A stretch of 64,000 bases of DNA from Bacteroidota bacterium (GTDB lineage Bacteria > Bacteroidota > Bacteroidia > B-17B0 > Aurantibacillaceae): NCBI GenBank assembly GCA_021323535.1, contig JAJONO010000010.1, forward strand, positions 22,704 through 86,703, in the 5' to 3' direction. Shown piece after piece: positions 50,391 to 59,074 of the stretch. The notes under the pieces were generated by a model, which made no database searches, was not told the DNA's origin, and saw nothing but the letters and a program-made list of their open reading frames with translations. Within the stretch, counting starts at the first letter, position 1. Each line of letters begins with the position of its first letter. The position numbers and the translations under genes were made by a program.

Positions 50391-51836
50391 ATGCACAAGC
50401 CATTCCATAGCCTTTTATTTGCCGTGCTTTTCTTCCTCAGCCTGGGATTAATTTCCAATTTATTCCCGGAACAAGGTGTTCACATTGCAGGTAATTTTAC
50501 ACTAAACTTTCCTTCGCTTAATACCTTGTTTGGAACAAAACCTGTAAAGAAGGATATTTCAAAAATACTTGAAGCGGTTAATAACGCCGATACGGTTGTT
50601 GTTGAAAACGATACTATTGATACCGCAAGTGTGGCCACAACTCCAAAAGATACTGTCGTAAAAAAACTTATTACCTCATTGCAATACACCAATAAAAATG
50701 TACTTAACAGTTTTTTCGAATCACTTGTTGGCCTCAAAACGAATCCTAAATCAATACGCGTGCTTCATTACGGCGACAGCCAGATTGAAGGAGATCGCAT
50801 TACCGACTATTTAAGATTAAAGTTACAGGGACAGTTTGGCGGGCAAGGTCCGGGACTCATTTCCTTTATGCCAATTTCTCCGAGCGTTACCAACCGAATT
50901 ACCTGGAGCGCCGGATGGGACCGTTACAATGTTTTTACTTCAAAGGACAAACGCGTTTCACATAGTAATTATGGTGTACTCGCAGGGTTTGCCAGGTATT
51001 GCAATTACAAAAAAATAACCGATACAACTTCTGTTATTAACTCCGAAATTAAAATTACCACAACCAAGCTTGGCGGTGCCAACAACACCAATTACAAAAA
51101 GATCAAATTATTTTATGGTGGATCACAAACCAAAACGTGGTGCGAGTTTTATGACGGTCCTGCCTTAAGCGGCGCCGACAGTCTTGAGGCAGGCGGTTCG
51201 TTCAGAATAAAAGAATACAACGTTGGATTAGGCTCATTAACGCATCAGTTCAAATTCAGTGGAAAAGATAGTCCTGATTTTTATGCTTTTTCCCTCGAAA
51301 GCGATAATGGCGTTATGGTAGATAATATTGCTTTACGCGGAAGCAGCGGAACGTTTTATCACCAGGTTAGTTTTGCCCAGATGAAACAGTTTTATGATTA
51401 TCTCAACGTAAAACTGATCATTCTTCAATTCGGAGGAAATGCCCTTCCTTCCATTAAAGACGCTACTATGGCGGTTAACTACGCAGGATATCTTAAAGGA
51501 CAAATATCGATCATTAAAAAAATGGCCCCGAACGCCAGCTTCATTTTCATTGGCCCGGCAGATATGAGTGTAAAAAGCGGAACCGATTATGTAACACATC
51601 CTCATTTGGAAGCCACACGCGACGCTATCAAAAAAGTAGCTATGGAAAGTGGCTGTGCCTTTTTTGACATGTACGATTGCATGGGCGGCTCTAACAGTAT
51701 GGCCAGCTGGGTTGACCAGAAACTCGCCGCGACAGATTATATACATTTTAGTCCTCAGGGTGCCCGTAAAATTGCTACACTATTTTATTCTGCTCTTATT
51801 TCAGAATACAACGCTTATTTAAAAACGAAAAAGTAA
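50391..51836 (+). CDS. Membrane-anchored SGNH/GDSL-type hydrolase (O-acetyltransferase partner 1)
   Basis: The 481-residue protein has an N-terminal anchor (SLLFAVLFFLSLGLISNLF), a linker and an SGNH domain from about residue 120. Block I is RVLHYGDSQIEGDRITDYL (nucleophile Ser in GDS), the Asn block is LIILQFGGNALPS, and the Asp-His block is ATDYIHFSPQGARKIATLF. Such proteins cooperate with MBOAT acyltransferases (as AlgX/AlgJ with AlgI) to acylate exported polysaccharides. The gene starts an operon with a second SGNH gene and an MBOAT gene. Confidence 0.85.
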   Translation: MHKPFHSLLFAVLFFLSLGLISNLFPEQGVHIAGNFTLNFPSLNTLFGTKPVKKDISKILEAVNNADTVVVENDTIDTASVATTPKDTVVKKLITSLQYTNKNVLNSFFESLVGLKTNPKSIRVLHYGDSQIEGDRITDYLRLKLQGQFGGQGPGLISFMPISPSVTNRITWSAGWDRYNVFTSKDKRVSHSNYGVLAGFARYCNYKKITDTTSVINSEIKITTTKLGGANNTNYKKIKLFYGGSQTKTWCEFYDGPALSGADSLEAGGSFRIKEYNVGLGSLTHQFKFSGKDSPDFYAFSLESDNGVMVDNIALRGSSGTFYHQVSFAQMKQFYDYLNVKLIILQFGGNALPSIKDATMAVNYAGYLKGQISIIKKMAPNASFIFIGPADMSVKSGTDYVTHPHLEATRDAIKKVAMESGCAFFDMYDCMGGSNSMASWVDQKLAATDYIHFSPQGARKIATLFYSALISEYNAYLKTKK

Positions 51837-53044
51837 TGAAGAAACTTATATACATAATTGCTTTTTTTGTCGTGTTAAAAGTTACCGCGCAAGAACCTCA
51901 GAAATACAATTTCATAAAGTACGAGCTTAATCACATGTACTTTTCAAAAGATAGTTCGGCCTTCATGAATCTTTATGCAAAACTTGATTCTTTCGAACAG
52001 AAAAAAAGAAAACAAATTTCCGTTGCCCATATTGGTGGTTCGCACGTACAGGGAGGCACCTGGAGCAATACCTTTATTGATCAGCTGAATCAGTATTTTA
52101 AACCTTCGGGAGGAGGATATTTTGTATTTCCATACAAACTGGCAAAGACCAATAGTCCACCTTACGCCACTTCTTTCTCCAATGGCAGCTGGAAAAAATG
52201 CCGCTGCGTTGGAAGAGATTTTTGCCTTCCGTTGGGTATGTGCGGTATGAGTATTACGAGTAATGATAGCGCCAATAACTTTGGTGTGGCGTTAACAAGA
52301 AGAGCATTATTCAAAGGGTTTAATGTTGTGAAAGTGTATCATAACTTCAACGCGAGTTTTGATTTTACTATTACGGCTTCTCATAATTTAAAAGCTGTTC
52401 GCATTGATAAGAAAGAATTGGGTTATACGCAATTTGATATTGAAATGCCGGTAGATTCTTTAAGTTTTGATCTTGTAAGAAAAGATTCTCTGCAGAGAGA
52501 TTTTGTTTTATATGGATTCAGTCTTGAATCCAATCTGGCCAACGGGTTTTATCTTGCTGCGCTTGGCGCTAATGGCGCGGCCAGCGGGTCGTTTTTAAAA
52601 TGTACCTACTTCGAGGACCAGTTAAAAACGATCATGCCCGACCTTGTTATAATGTCGCTTGGCGTTAACGATACGCAGGCAAAAGATTTCGAGAAAGAAG
52701 AATACATTGAGCATTACGACAGTCTCATTATGAAATTGAAGTCCGTGAATCCTGATGTGGCGATCCTTCTCACAACTACCACTGACAATTTCATTCGAAG
52801 AAGAACGGCCAATAAACGAACAGTTAAGACTAAAGACGCCATGTTTGAATTGATGGAAAAACATAAAGTCGGCGTGTGGGATCTTTACTCGGTAATGGGC
52901 GGATACAAGTCTATGCTTAAATGGCAAAAAGTTGGACTGGCGGCCAAAGACAGGGTTCATTTCTCACCGAAGGGATATACGGTTCTTGGAACCATGATGT
53001 TTGAAACACTGATCAACTCTTACAAGAATAACAAGAAAAAATAA
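51836..53044 (+). CDS. Exported SGNH-like protein (O-acetyltransferase partner 2)
   Basis: The 402-residue protein has a signal peptide (KKLIYIIAFFVVLKVTAQ). The SGNH block I reads ISVAHIGGSHVQGGTW, with Gly in place of the Asp of GDS but the nucleophile Ser retained. VIMSLGVNDTQAKDF carries the Asn block, and DRVHFSPKGYTVLGTMMF the Asp-His pair. It is homologous in outline to the preceding gene, suggesting duplication within the operon. The ATG overlaps the upstream stop (TAATG). Confidence 0.83.
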   Translation: MKKLIYIIAFFVVLKVTAQEPQKYNFIKYELNHMYFSKDSSAFMNLYAKLDSFEQKKRKQISVAHIGGSHVQGGTWSNTFIDQLNQYFKPSGGGYFVFPYKLAKTNSPPYATSFSNGSWKKCRCVGRDFCLPLGMCGMSITSNDSANNFGVALTRRALFKGFNVVKVYHNFNASFDFTITASHNLKAVRIDKKELGYTQFDIEMPVDSLSFDLVRKDSLQRDFVLYGFSLESNLANGFYLAALGANGAASGSFLKCTYFEDQLKTIMPDLVIMSLGVNDTQAKDFEKEEYIEHYDSLIMKLKSVNPDVAILLTTTTDNFIRRRTANKRTVKTKDAMFELMEKHKVGVWDLYSVMGGYKSMLKWQKVGLAAKDRVHFSPKGYTVLGTMMFETLINSYKNNKKK

Positions 53045-53053
53045 GCCATCGCA

Positions 53054-54700
53054 ATCTTCGATCAAATATTAGCTTACTCCCAGGACAAGCCACTATTGTT
53101 TACCCAATTATTTTTCTGGGCATTTTTTATTGTTGTACTCGCAATCTATTCTATAGTTTATAAAAAGAGTAAACTCCGAACGATTTTTCTTTTACTGGTT
53201 AGTTTATTCTTTTATTTCAAAACCAGTGGGGTGTTTGTATTACTTTTACTCTTTACCATTATCAGCGATTATTTCTGGGGAAATCAAATTCATAAAAGCC
53301 AATCCACGCTGTCGAAGAAACTTTATCTCACCGTGAGCGTCTTACTCAACCTCAGCCTTCTCTGTTATTTCAAATACTCTTATTTCTTTCACCAGAGTGT
53401 GAACCAGATCGCGGAAATCAATACGCCCTTCATTAATCATTTCGCGCAATTTTCAAATACATTTTTCGATACAAAGTTTAGTATCGATAAATTGTTACTC
53501 CCTGTAGGCGTTTCATTCTTTACATTTCAATCTCTTTCCTACACCATTGATATGTACCGTGGTAAGATACAACCCGTAAAGTCTATTTTCGATTATGGCT
53601 TTTTCGTTTGTTTCTTTCCGCATTTAGTTGCAGGTCCAATTGTAAAAGCTCATGATTTCCTTTACCAGATCTATGAACCTTATAAGCTCAGCAAATTTGA
53701 ATTCGGGATGTCGGTGTTCTGGATCCTGAATGGATTCATGAAAAAGATCGTTGCCGATTACATCGCGGTAAATTACATTGATCGTATTTTCGATCAGGCG
53801 CATTTATACTCCGGCGTTGAAGTTATTTTCGGAATATTTGGTTATTCACTGCAGATATATATGGACTTCAGCGGTTACACCGATATAGCAATAGGGCTCG
53901 CATTGATACTTGGATTCAGACTAAAAACAAACTTCAACTCGCCTTACAAAGCTACCAGTACCAGCGAATTCTGGAAGCGCTGGCACATTTCATTGTCAAG
54001 CTGGTTACAGGAATACCTTTACATTCCTTTGGGAGGAAACAAGGAAGGAACCATAGGATCCTACATTGCCATTGTGGTAATTTGTTTATTCATGATCCTG
54101 CTCGCCGGAAAACTGTTCCTGATCTATGTCCTGGTAGGCATTGCCGTTGTGTTATTAATTCTCGCTTATATCTTCCCAAAAATCATACAAACCATCAATA
54201 CGAATATTAATTTAATGGTAACCATGCTCCTTGGCGGACTGTGGCATGGAAGCAGCTGGCTCTTCCTGATATGGGGAGGTTTGAACGGACTCGGACTCAT
54301 CATTCATAAATTCTGGAAGAAGATCACACCTTGGAAAGGGGACGAATCCATGGCGACGAAATTCTTTCTCATGTTGGTAACCTTAGCTTTCATTAGTTTT
54401 ACAAGAATCTTTTTCCGTAGTCCTGATATGGAAACCGTAAATATGATCTTTTACAGGATAGGAAATTTCTTCGGAGGCGATCAGACTTTAAATATCTTAA
54501 GAGGTTACAGAGTTGTGATGACGATAATGGCCCTTGGTTATGCCATCCACTGGATCCCTGAAAAGTTCAAAGAACAATACCGCAGTTGGTTCGCCAACCA
54601 GCATTATGCAGTGATGAGCCTTATTGGAATTATTGTCGTATTTGTTTCTTACCAGCTCATGAGTGGCGAAATGCAGGCCTTTATTTACTTCCAGTTTTAA
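53054..54700 (+). CDS. MBOAT family O-acyltransferase (AlgI-like), non-canonical start likely
   Basis: The 548-residue protein has about twelve membrane helices with the MBOAT core: LLPVGVSFFTFQSLSYTIDMYRGKIQPV, FFPHLVAGPIVKAHDFL, MDFSGYTDIAIGLALILGFRL, SEFWKRWHISLSSWLQEYLYIPLGGNKEG and the active-site-type MLLGGLWHGSSWLFLIWGGLNGLGL. It transfers acyl groups across the inner membrane for polysaccharide acylation. Relatives keep a DxxKPLLFTQ-like segment before the first helix; here DQILAYSQDKPLLFTQ is encoded upstream of the first TTG (53096). The only candidates are ATC 53048/53054 after the upstream gene's stop. I use 53054; TTG 53096 is the conservative alternative. Confidence 0.9.
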   Translation: MFDQILAYSQDKPLLFTQLFFWAFFIVVLAIYSIVYKKSKLRTIFLLLVSLFFYFKTSGVFVLLLLFTIISDYFWGNQIHKSQSTLSKKLYLTVSVLLNLSLLCYFKYSYFFHQSVNQIAEINTPFINHFAQFSNTFFDTKFSIDKLLLPVGVSFFTFQSLSYTIDMYRGKIQPVKSIFDYGFFVCFFPHLVAGPIVKAHDFLYQIYEPYKLSKFEFGMSVFWILNGFMKKIVADYIAVNYIDRIFDQAHLYSGVEVIFGIFGYSLQIYMDFSGYTDIAIGLALILGFRLKTNFNSPYKATSTSEFWKRWHISLSSWLQEYLYIPLGGNKEGTIGSYIAIVVICLFMILLAGKLFLIYVLVGIAVVLLILAYIFPKIIQTINTNINLMVTMLLGGLWHGSSWLFLIWGGLNGLGLIIHKFWKKITPWKGDESMATKFFLMLVTLAFISFTRIFFRSPDMETVNMIFYRIGNFFGGDQTLNILRGYRVVMTIMALGYAIHWIPEKFKEQYRSWFANQHYAVMSLIGIIVVFVSYQLMSGEMQAFIYFQF

Positions 54701-54705
54701 TTAGG

Positions 54706-54765
54706 ATAAGGACTAATGATTTATGACTTGTCCAGATCTTTAGTCCTTTATCATCAATCCTTGGT
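54706..54765 (+). terminator. Likely terminator-type inverted repeat after the MBOAT gene
   Basis: GATAAGGACTAA on the left faces TTAGTCCTTTATC on the right with one bulged base. No long T-run follows, so efficiency is uncertain. Confidence 0.45.
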
Positions 54766-54840
54766 CCCCCATTTATCGTAAATACATCGGGCTTGCTAAT
54801 AATCCCAAAATTATGCTTCGCTCTTAAGATTTTCTCTTTT

Positions 54841-54848
54841 TAATTTTG
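54841..54848 (+). promoter_or_regulatory. Candidate -7 element TAATTTTG for the Omp28-like gene
   Basis: TAATTTTG ends 16 nt before the ATG at 54865, predicting a leader of about 12 nt. Confidence 0.45.
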
Positions 54849-54864
54849 ATAAAAACTCATTGTC

Positions 54865-55863
54865 ATGAAAAATAACATTCTCATTTTTTGTTTTATTATT
54901 TCCCTCCAGCAAATTTCCGCTCAGGTTCCTAAAAAAGTCGTTGCCGAGCATTTCACTAATACACTTTGCAGCATTTGCGCCGCCAGAAACCCGGGGTTTT
55001 ATACCAACCTTGATAATCATCCCGGAATTCTTCATCTTGCTGTTCATCCCAGCGCGCCTTATGCAGGCTGTACGTTGAGCCAACACAATGTTTCCGAAAA
55101 CAACAGCAGAACCAACTACTACGGCATTTTTGGAGGAACACCAAGAATTGTTATCCAGGGAAGCGTTATTCCTTCCAGCGCCAATTATAACGATGCTACT
55201 ATGTTTACCCCGTTTACAGGACAATCATCCCCGGCTACTATAAAAATTACTCAAACCAAATACGCGAACGATTCCATTAAAGCGAGAGTTGTTGTAAAAA
55301 CAGCCGGAACACATTCGTTAGGTAACCTCAGATTATTTATTGCTTTGGCCGAGGATACTATCTTTTTCAGCGCGCCAAACGGAGAAAGCAAACACCACGA
55401 TGTGTTTCGTAAATCTCTTGGTGGAGCGCAGGGAATAACAATGACTCTACCGGCAATTATTGGAGATTCAGTTGTGAACACATTCACATCTACTGTTCAC
55501 CCTTCATGGAATTTCTCACGCATTTTTACTATGGCTATTTTACAGGAGGAAGGCAACAAAGCTTTGGTTCAGGCTGAAGCTGTATTGGCAAGTGGTGGCC
55601 AGATAATCACAGGGCTTAAAACCAATTCGAATGAAATGGAGCTTCGTATTGCACCAAATCCGGCAACCAACAAATTATATGTATGCTTGAATTCAGGCGA
55701 GACTTCAGATTTTTATATCATAGATGCTATAGGAAGAGAAGTTTTGAAAGGTAATTTCAGTTCGTATACAAACATTGACATTTCGGGGCTTGAAACGGGT
55801 CTTTATACACTGGTTGTTCAGAATGAAAAAGGAAAAGTAAACAAGAAGCTAATCAAGGAATAA
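54865..55863 (+). CDS. Omp28-related secreted protein with T9SS type A sorting domain
   Basis: The 332-residue protein has a signal peptide (NILIFCFIISLQQISAQ). An Omp28/thioredoxin-like domain follows, KKVVAEHFTNTLCSICAARNPGFYTNL, with a CxxC motif (CSIC) and GTPRIVIQG. A C-terminal por-secretion domain starts at about residue 260 (LRIAPNPATNKLYVCLNSGE, FYIIDAIGREVLKGNF, LETGLYTLVVQNEKGKVNKKLI). It is exported through T9SS; the redox role of the CxxC pair is not established for the family. Confidence 0.88.
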   Translation: MKNNILIFCFIISLQQISAQVPKKVVAEHFTNTLCSICAARNPGFYTNLDNHPGILHLAVHPSAPYAGCTLSQHNVSENNSRTNYYGIFGGTPRIVIQGSVIPSSANYNDATMFTPFTGQSSPATIKITQTKYANDSIKARVVVKTAGTHSLGNLRLFIALAEDTIFFSAPNGESKHHDVFRKSLGGAQGITMTLPAIIGDSVVNTFTSTVHPSWNFSRIFTMAILQEEGNKALVQAEAVLASGGQIITGLKTNSNEMELRIAPNPATNKLYVCLNSGETSDFYIIDAIGREVLKGNFSSYTNIDISGLETGLYTLVVQNEKGKVNKKLIKE

Positions 55864-56145
55864 TTACTTAAGGTTGAACCAGTATTTTACAACCACTAAG
55901 GCAATAATAACAAGTACGCACACGGCTATTACAAATTTTGTTTTTCCGTAATAATAAAAAATTGTACTTATAAATAATCCTACTGCTGCAAATAATGCTC
56001 CTATAATGTAAGGGATAAGTTCAGGACTTGGGATTTCGCTGATAGATCTGCCATAGAATAAACGCAGTGGTTCAATAATAGTTCTGATAAGAGCAAGAAA
56101 AACGATGATGGTTGAGATTTTGGCTATTTTAAGTTCGTGTTTCAT
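55864..56145 (-). CDS. Small membrane protein of unknown function (93 aa)
   Basis: Three hydrophobic segments (ISTIIVFLALIRTIIEPL, LIPYIIGALFAAVGLFISTIFYYYG, FVIAVCVLVIIALVVVKYWF) are joined by short loops. It lies two bases after the ABC ATPase stop on the same strand, so it may be part of that operon. It is too small and generic to be the transporter permease. Confidence 0.68.
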   Translation of the reverse strand: MKHELKIAKISTIIVFLALIRTIIEPLRLFYGRSISEIPSPELIPYIIGALFAAVGLFISTIFYYYGKTKFVIAVCVLVIIALVVVKYWFNLK

Positions 56146-56147
56146 AG

Positions 56148-57119
56148 TTAGATTTCAATTCCAACTGTGATTTTATCTCCGATCTCTTTCTTTTTATTGG
56201 AATAGATAACAACAGAATGTCCGCTTTTGGTTTCGGCAAGAATTTCGTGGCACTTACCATTGTAAGAAGAATGAAGAACAGTAACAGGAAGATTATTTCC
56301 GGATTTATTGGCTTCGGTCTTTAATTTATCAGGACGAATAAGAAATTTTGATTTAATTTCTTTAGAAGGTTTCTGAACATCTTCTTTTTTGATGATGTTG
56401 CAATCGCCCAGCAGGCCGGCAAGCTTTGTATTCTTTGGTTTATAAAATACTTTCCACTTCTCGCCTATCTGTGTGATTTTACCTGAATCGAGAATACCTA
56501 TGCGATCGGCATATTTTAAAGCTTCATCGGCCACATGAGTTATAAGAATAACAGAGGTTTTATTCTTTTTTACTTCTTTAATAACGAAGGAAAATAATTT
56601 ATCAGTAAGAATTTTGTCAAGGTTACTAAAAGGTTCATCTAACAATAATACTTCGGGAATTATAGCCAGCGCCCTTGCTATGGCCACACGTTGTTTTTGT
56701 CCGCTTGATAAAAACCTGGCTTTGGTATTTCTGAGATTCACCAAATCAAGTAATTTTAAAAGCTGTGTCGATCTTTTAAGTTTGGCCTCATTGGTTATCC
56801 CAATCAGTTTGTCCCAGATATTTTCTTCAACGGTATGATTGTCGAGCACATAAAAATCCTGGCTCACCAGGCTCATGTCTTTATGACCGGGCATCAAAGA
56901 ATAAGCCGGACCAAGTACGCGGTCTTCGCCAATGAGCACTTCGCCTTGTTGAATATCCTCCAGGCCATAAATACATTTTATCAATGTAGTTTTTCCGCTT
57001 CCGCTTTTCCCAAGCAAAGCAAGCACCTCGCCTTTGTTAAGCTGAAGCGACACATTTCTGATCCCCTTAAAATAATTCTGATTGCTGTAATTAAAGGATA
57101 TGTTATTAACCCGTAGAAT
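56148..57119 (-). CDS. ABC transporter ATP-binding protein with TOBE-like C-terminus, ATT start
   Basis: The 323-residue ATPase has Walker A LLGKSGSGKTTLIKCIYGLE, Q-loop LVSQDFYVLDNHTVEENIW, signature FLSSGQKQRVAIARALAIIPEVLLLDEPFSNLD and H-loop LITHVADEALKYADRIGIL. A C-terminal domain (FLIRPDKLKT, VLHSSYNGKCHEILAE) looks like TOBE, as in Pot/Fbp-type importers. The first canonical codon (GTG 57053) starts inside the N-terminal sheet. The upstream frame gives LRVNNISFNYSNQNYFKGIR, the normal ABC N-terminus, and contains no ATG/GTG/TTG back to an in-frame stop. I start at ATT 57119, two bases after the previous gene's stop. No permease gene is adjacent. Confidence 0.88.
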   Translation of the reverse strand: MLRVNNISFNYSNQNYFKGIRNVSLQLNKGEVLALLGKSGSGKTTLIKCIYGLEDIQQGEVLIGEDRVLGPAYSLMPGHKDMSLVSQDFYVLDNHTVEENIWDKLIGITNEAKLKRSTQLLKLLDLVNLRNTKARFLSSGQKQRVAIARALAIIPEVLLLDEPFSNLDKILTDKLFSFVIKEVKKNKTSVILITHVADEALKYADRIGILDSGKITQIGEKWKVFYKPKNTKLAGLLGDCNIIKKEDVQKPSKEIKSKFLIRPDKLKTEANKSGNNLPVTVLHSSYNGKCHEILAETKSGHSVVIYSNKKKEIGDKITVGIEI

Positions 57120-57121
57120 AA

Positions 57122-57970
57122 TTATCGAATTAAGGTAACGGTGTTTTTGATCTTATAAGATTTACCATCGAAGCCAATGGCTTCAACTATGTAAAAATAA
57201 ACTCCATCCTGGCAAGGTTCCCCGCTGGTAGTGTATCCATCCCAGAATCCGTTCACTTTGTCCCAGCTACAGATAATAGTTCCAAATCGGTTATAAACCC
57301 AACCCTTAAGCTCAGTTACGCCTCTGACAGTTGGACGAAAAATATCATTTACACCATCCCCGTTCGGAGTAAAAATGGTTGGAGCGTTAACTCCCGAAGA
57401 ATCAGAAATAAAGAAACGGTAAGGTAAAGTATCGTTACAGCCATTGTTTCCAACAGCGACCAGCAACACGGTGTAAGCCCCGCTTGCGCTATACGTCATA
57501 CTTGTATTGTTTGTTGAATCTTTGCCCGGAAGTCCGGGAATATGACTGAAGATCCAGTAGTTCTTTATATAATTAGTAGAATAATTGGTGAGTACAAGCT
57601 GGTTCGGATAACCATAAGTGGTAAGACTGGCGTTAAAAGAGGCATTGGCATTCTGGATAACTGTAATGTTTCTCACTACTGTAGTACTTCCGGTTGCGTT
57701 GCTTACGGTAAGGCTTACAGAATGTACACCTGCCCGGCCAAAAGTAATGGTAACTGAAGGCAATGAATTATCCGGAAATATGGTGACCGAAGTAGTTGGA
57801 TTGGTTTTCCAAAGATATGTAGTGGGGGTATTACTGGTTAAGGCTGAAAAGGTCAGAGACGCATTGGCGCACACAGTGGAACCTGAGGTTACAATGGTGG
57901 CAGTGGGAATCTGCGCTTTGGCACAAATGGGAACACAAAGTAATACAACAAACTTTAAAAAGTTATTCAT
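57122..57970 (-). CDS. PKD-domain secreted protein with T9SS type B sorting domain
   Basis: The 282-residue protein has a signal peptide (NNFLKFVVLLCVPICAKAQ) and two Ig/PKD-like units (TVCANASLTFSALTSNTPTTYLWKTNP, and SMTYSASGAYTVLLVAVGNNGCNDT). A CHU_C domain follows (PTIFTPNGDGVNDIFRPTVRGVTELKGWVYNRFGTIICSW, GFWDGYTTSGEPCQDGVYFYIVEAIGFDG). It is a compact T9SS type B cargo; unlike the adhesin at 9.2 kb it has no PorP/SprF gene nearby. Confidence 0.88.
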   Translation of the reverse strand: MNNFLKFVVLLCVPICAKAQIPTATIVTSGSTVCANASLTFSALTSNTPTTYLWKTNPTTSVTIFPDNSLPSVTITFGRAGVHSVSLTVSNATGSTTVVRNITVIQNANASFNASLTTYGYPNQLVLTNYSTNYIKNYWIFSHIPGLPGKDSTNNTSMTYSASGAYTVLLVAVGNNGCNDTLPYRFFISDSSGVNAPTIFTPNGDGVNDIFRPTVRGVTELKGWVYNRFGTIICSWDKVNGFWDGYTTSGEPCQDGVYFYIVEAIGFDGKSYKIKNTVTLIR

Positions 57971-57977
57971 ATATACC

Positions 57978-58997
57978 CTATAAAGATACTAAAAATTCCC
58001 GGGTGTCCACATTGTCAGCGAAATCAGTAATAACAGGCTCTTGTGAATAACCGAACGGAATCCTTCCCTTCCCTACTACACATTGGATTTGCGGCTCATT
58101 GGCAAGCAGGTAATTTTTTACATCTTCTTCGTTTTTATAGTAATCAAAGTGTAAAACCCCTACCGGCGAATGCAGGTCGGCACTCTGTTTTACCATAAGA
58201 AAGTTATTATCAAGGAACTTATGTTGTTCCAGGAGATAAATAGCCCTGTGATAATCGTAATTATTACCATACTTTTTGTTATCTATCACAAATCCGTAAT
58301 CTACAATGGCCTCGAAAAAGGCATTAAAATTATAATTTTCGGGAACCAGAACTTTGCTCACATTGCGGCAACCTAGCCCATAATATGTAAAAATATCGGC
58401 TCCTAAATTCTTTAGATCGGTTTCTGTTTCATGTCCCGAAAGAATAGCTACTGAAGTACGGTTTTTTCGTATAATGTTTGGGTATTTTCCGAAATAATGC
58501 TCAAAATACCTCGATGTATTGTTGCTTCCGGTGGCAATTACAGCATCAAAAGCAGTCATTTTATCAGCAGCGAACAGGATGTAATTTTCAAATTCAGGTT
58601 CGTAAAATGTAATCAGTTTTAGAAAGAAAGGAAGAAGTACATCATCATCTGAAGACAGTTTGATCATGGCTTTATTTCCTGAAAGGAGCACACACATAAT
58701 GTCGTGAAAGCCCACCATAGGAATATTTCCCGCGCAGATAACAGCCACTGTTTTTGGCTCTTTTACCTCTTTTGTTGCAAACGCTTCAAGATCGGCCCGG
58801 TTCAACATCCTTCCAAAAGAAGCAATGGCATGATTAACAAAATTTAGGCTGAACCAGCCATTGTGAATATAAGCCAGTTCGGTAACTTTGTTCAAACCCT
58901 GATGTAGCTGTACTTCGGAGGGATCGGGCTCGGCAAAGTGACGGTTTATAAACAAACCCACTTTTACAAAAGTCTCTATTCTTTGTTTTAAAATCAT
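57978..58997 (-). CDS. LuxC-like acyl-CoA reductase
   Basis: The 339-residue protein corresponds to the shorter LuxC-like acyl-CoA reductases of Bacteroidota. It has [73 protein letters not shown] and [19 protein letters not shown], with the catalytic Cys in GLGCRN. It would reduce acyl-thioesters to aldehydes with NADPH. A matching LuxE-like synthetase is at 31.4-32.4 kb. It is divergent from a dicluster ferredoxin gene. Confidence 0.88.
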   Translation of the reverse strand: MILKQRIETFVKVGLFINRHFAEPDPSEVQLHQGLNKVTELAYIHNGWFSLNFVNHAIASFGRMLNRADLEAFATKEVKEPKTVAVICAGNIPMVGFHDIMCVLLSGNKAMIKLSSDDDVLLPFFLKLITFYEPEFENYILFAADKMTAFDAVIATGSNNTSRYFEHYFGKYPNIIRKNRTSVAILSGHETETDLKNLGADIFTYYGLGCRNVSKVLVPENYNFNAFFEAIVDYGFVIDNKKYGNNYDYHRAIYLLEQHKFLDNNFLMVKQSADLHSPVGVLHFDYYKNEEDVKNYLLANEPQIQCVVGKGRIPFGYSQEPVITDFADNVDTREFLVSL

Positions 58998-59009
58998 GGT
59001 TTTTGATCG

Positions 59010-59017
59010 TATATTTG
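59010..59017 (+). promoter_or_regulatory. Candidate -7 element TATATTTG for the ferredoxin gene
   Basis: TATATTTG lies between the divergent reductase and ferredoxin starts and predicts a leader of about 53 nt for the ferredoxin. Confidence 0.5.
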
Positions 59018-59074
59018 CACCGCTTTAAACATGGTTTGAACCACTGTGAAAGGGAGCACAAAACTAAGTATAAA

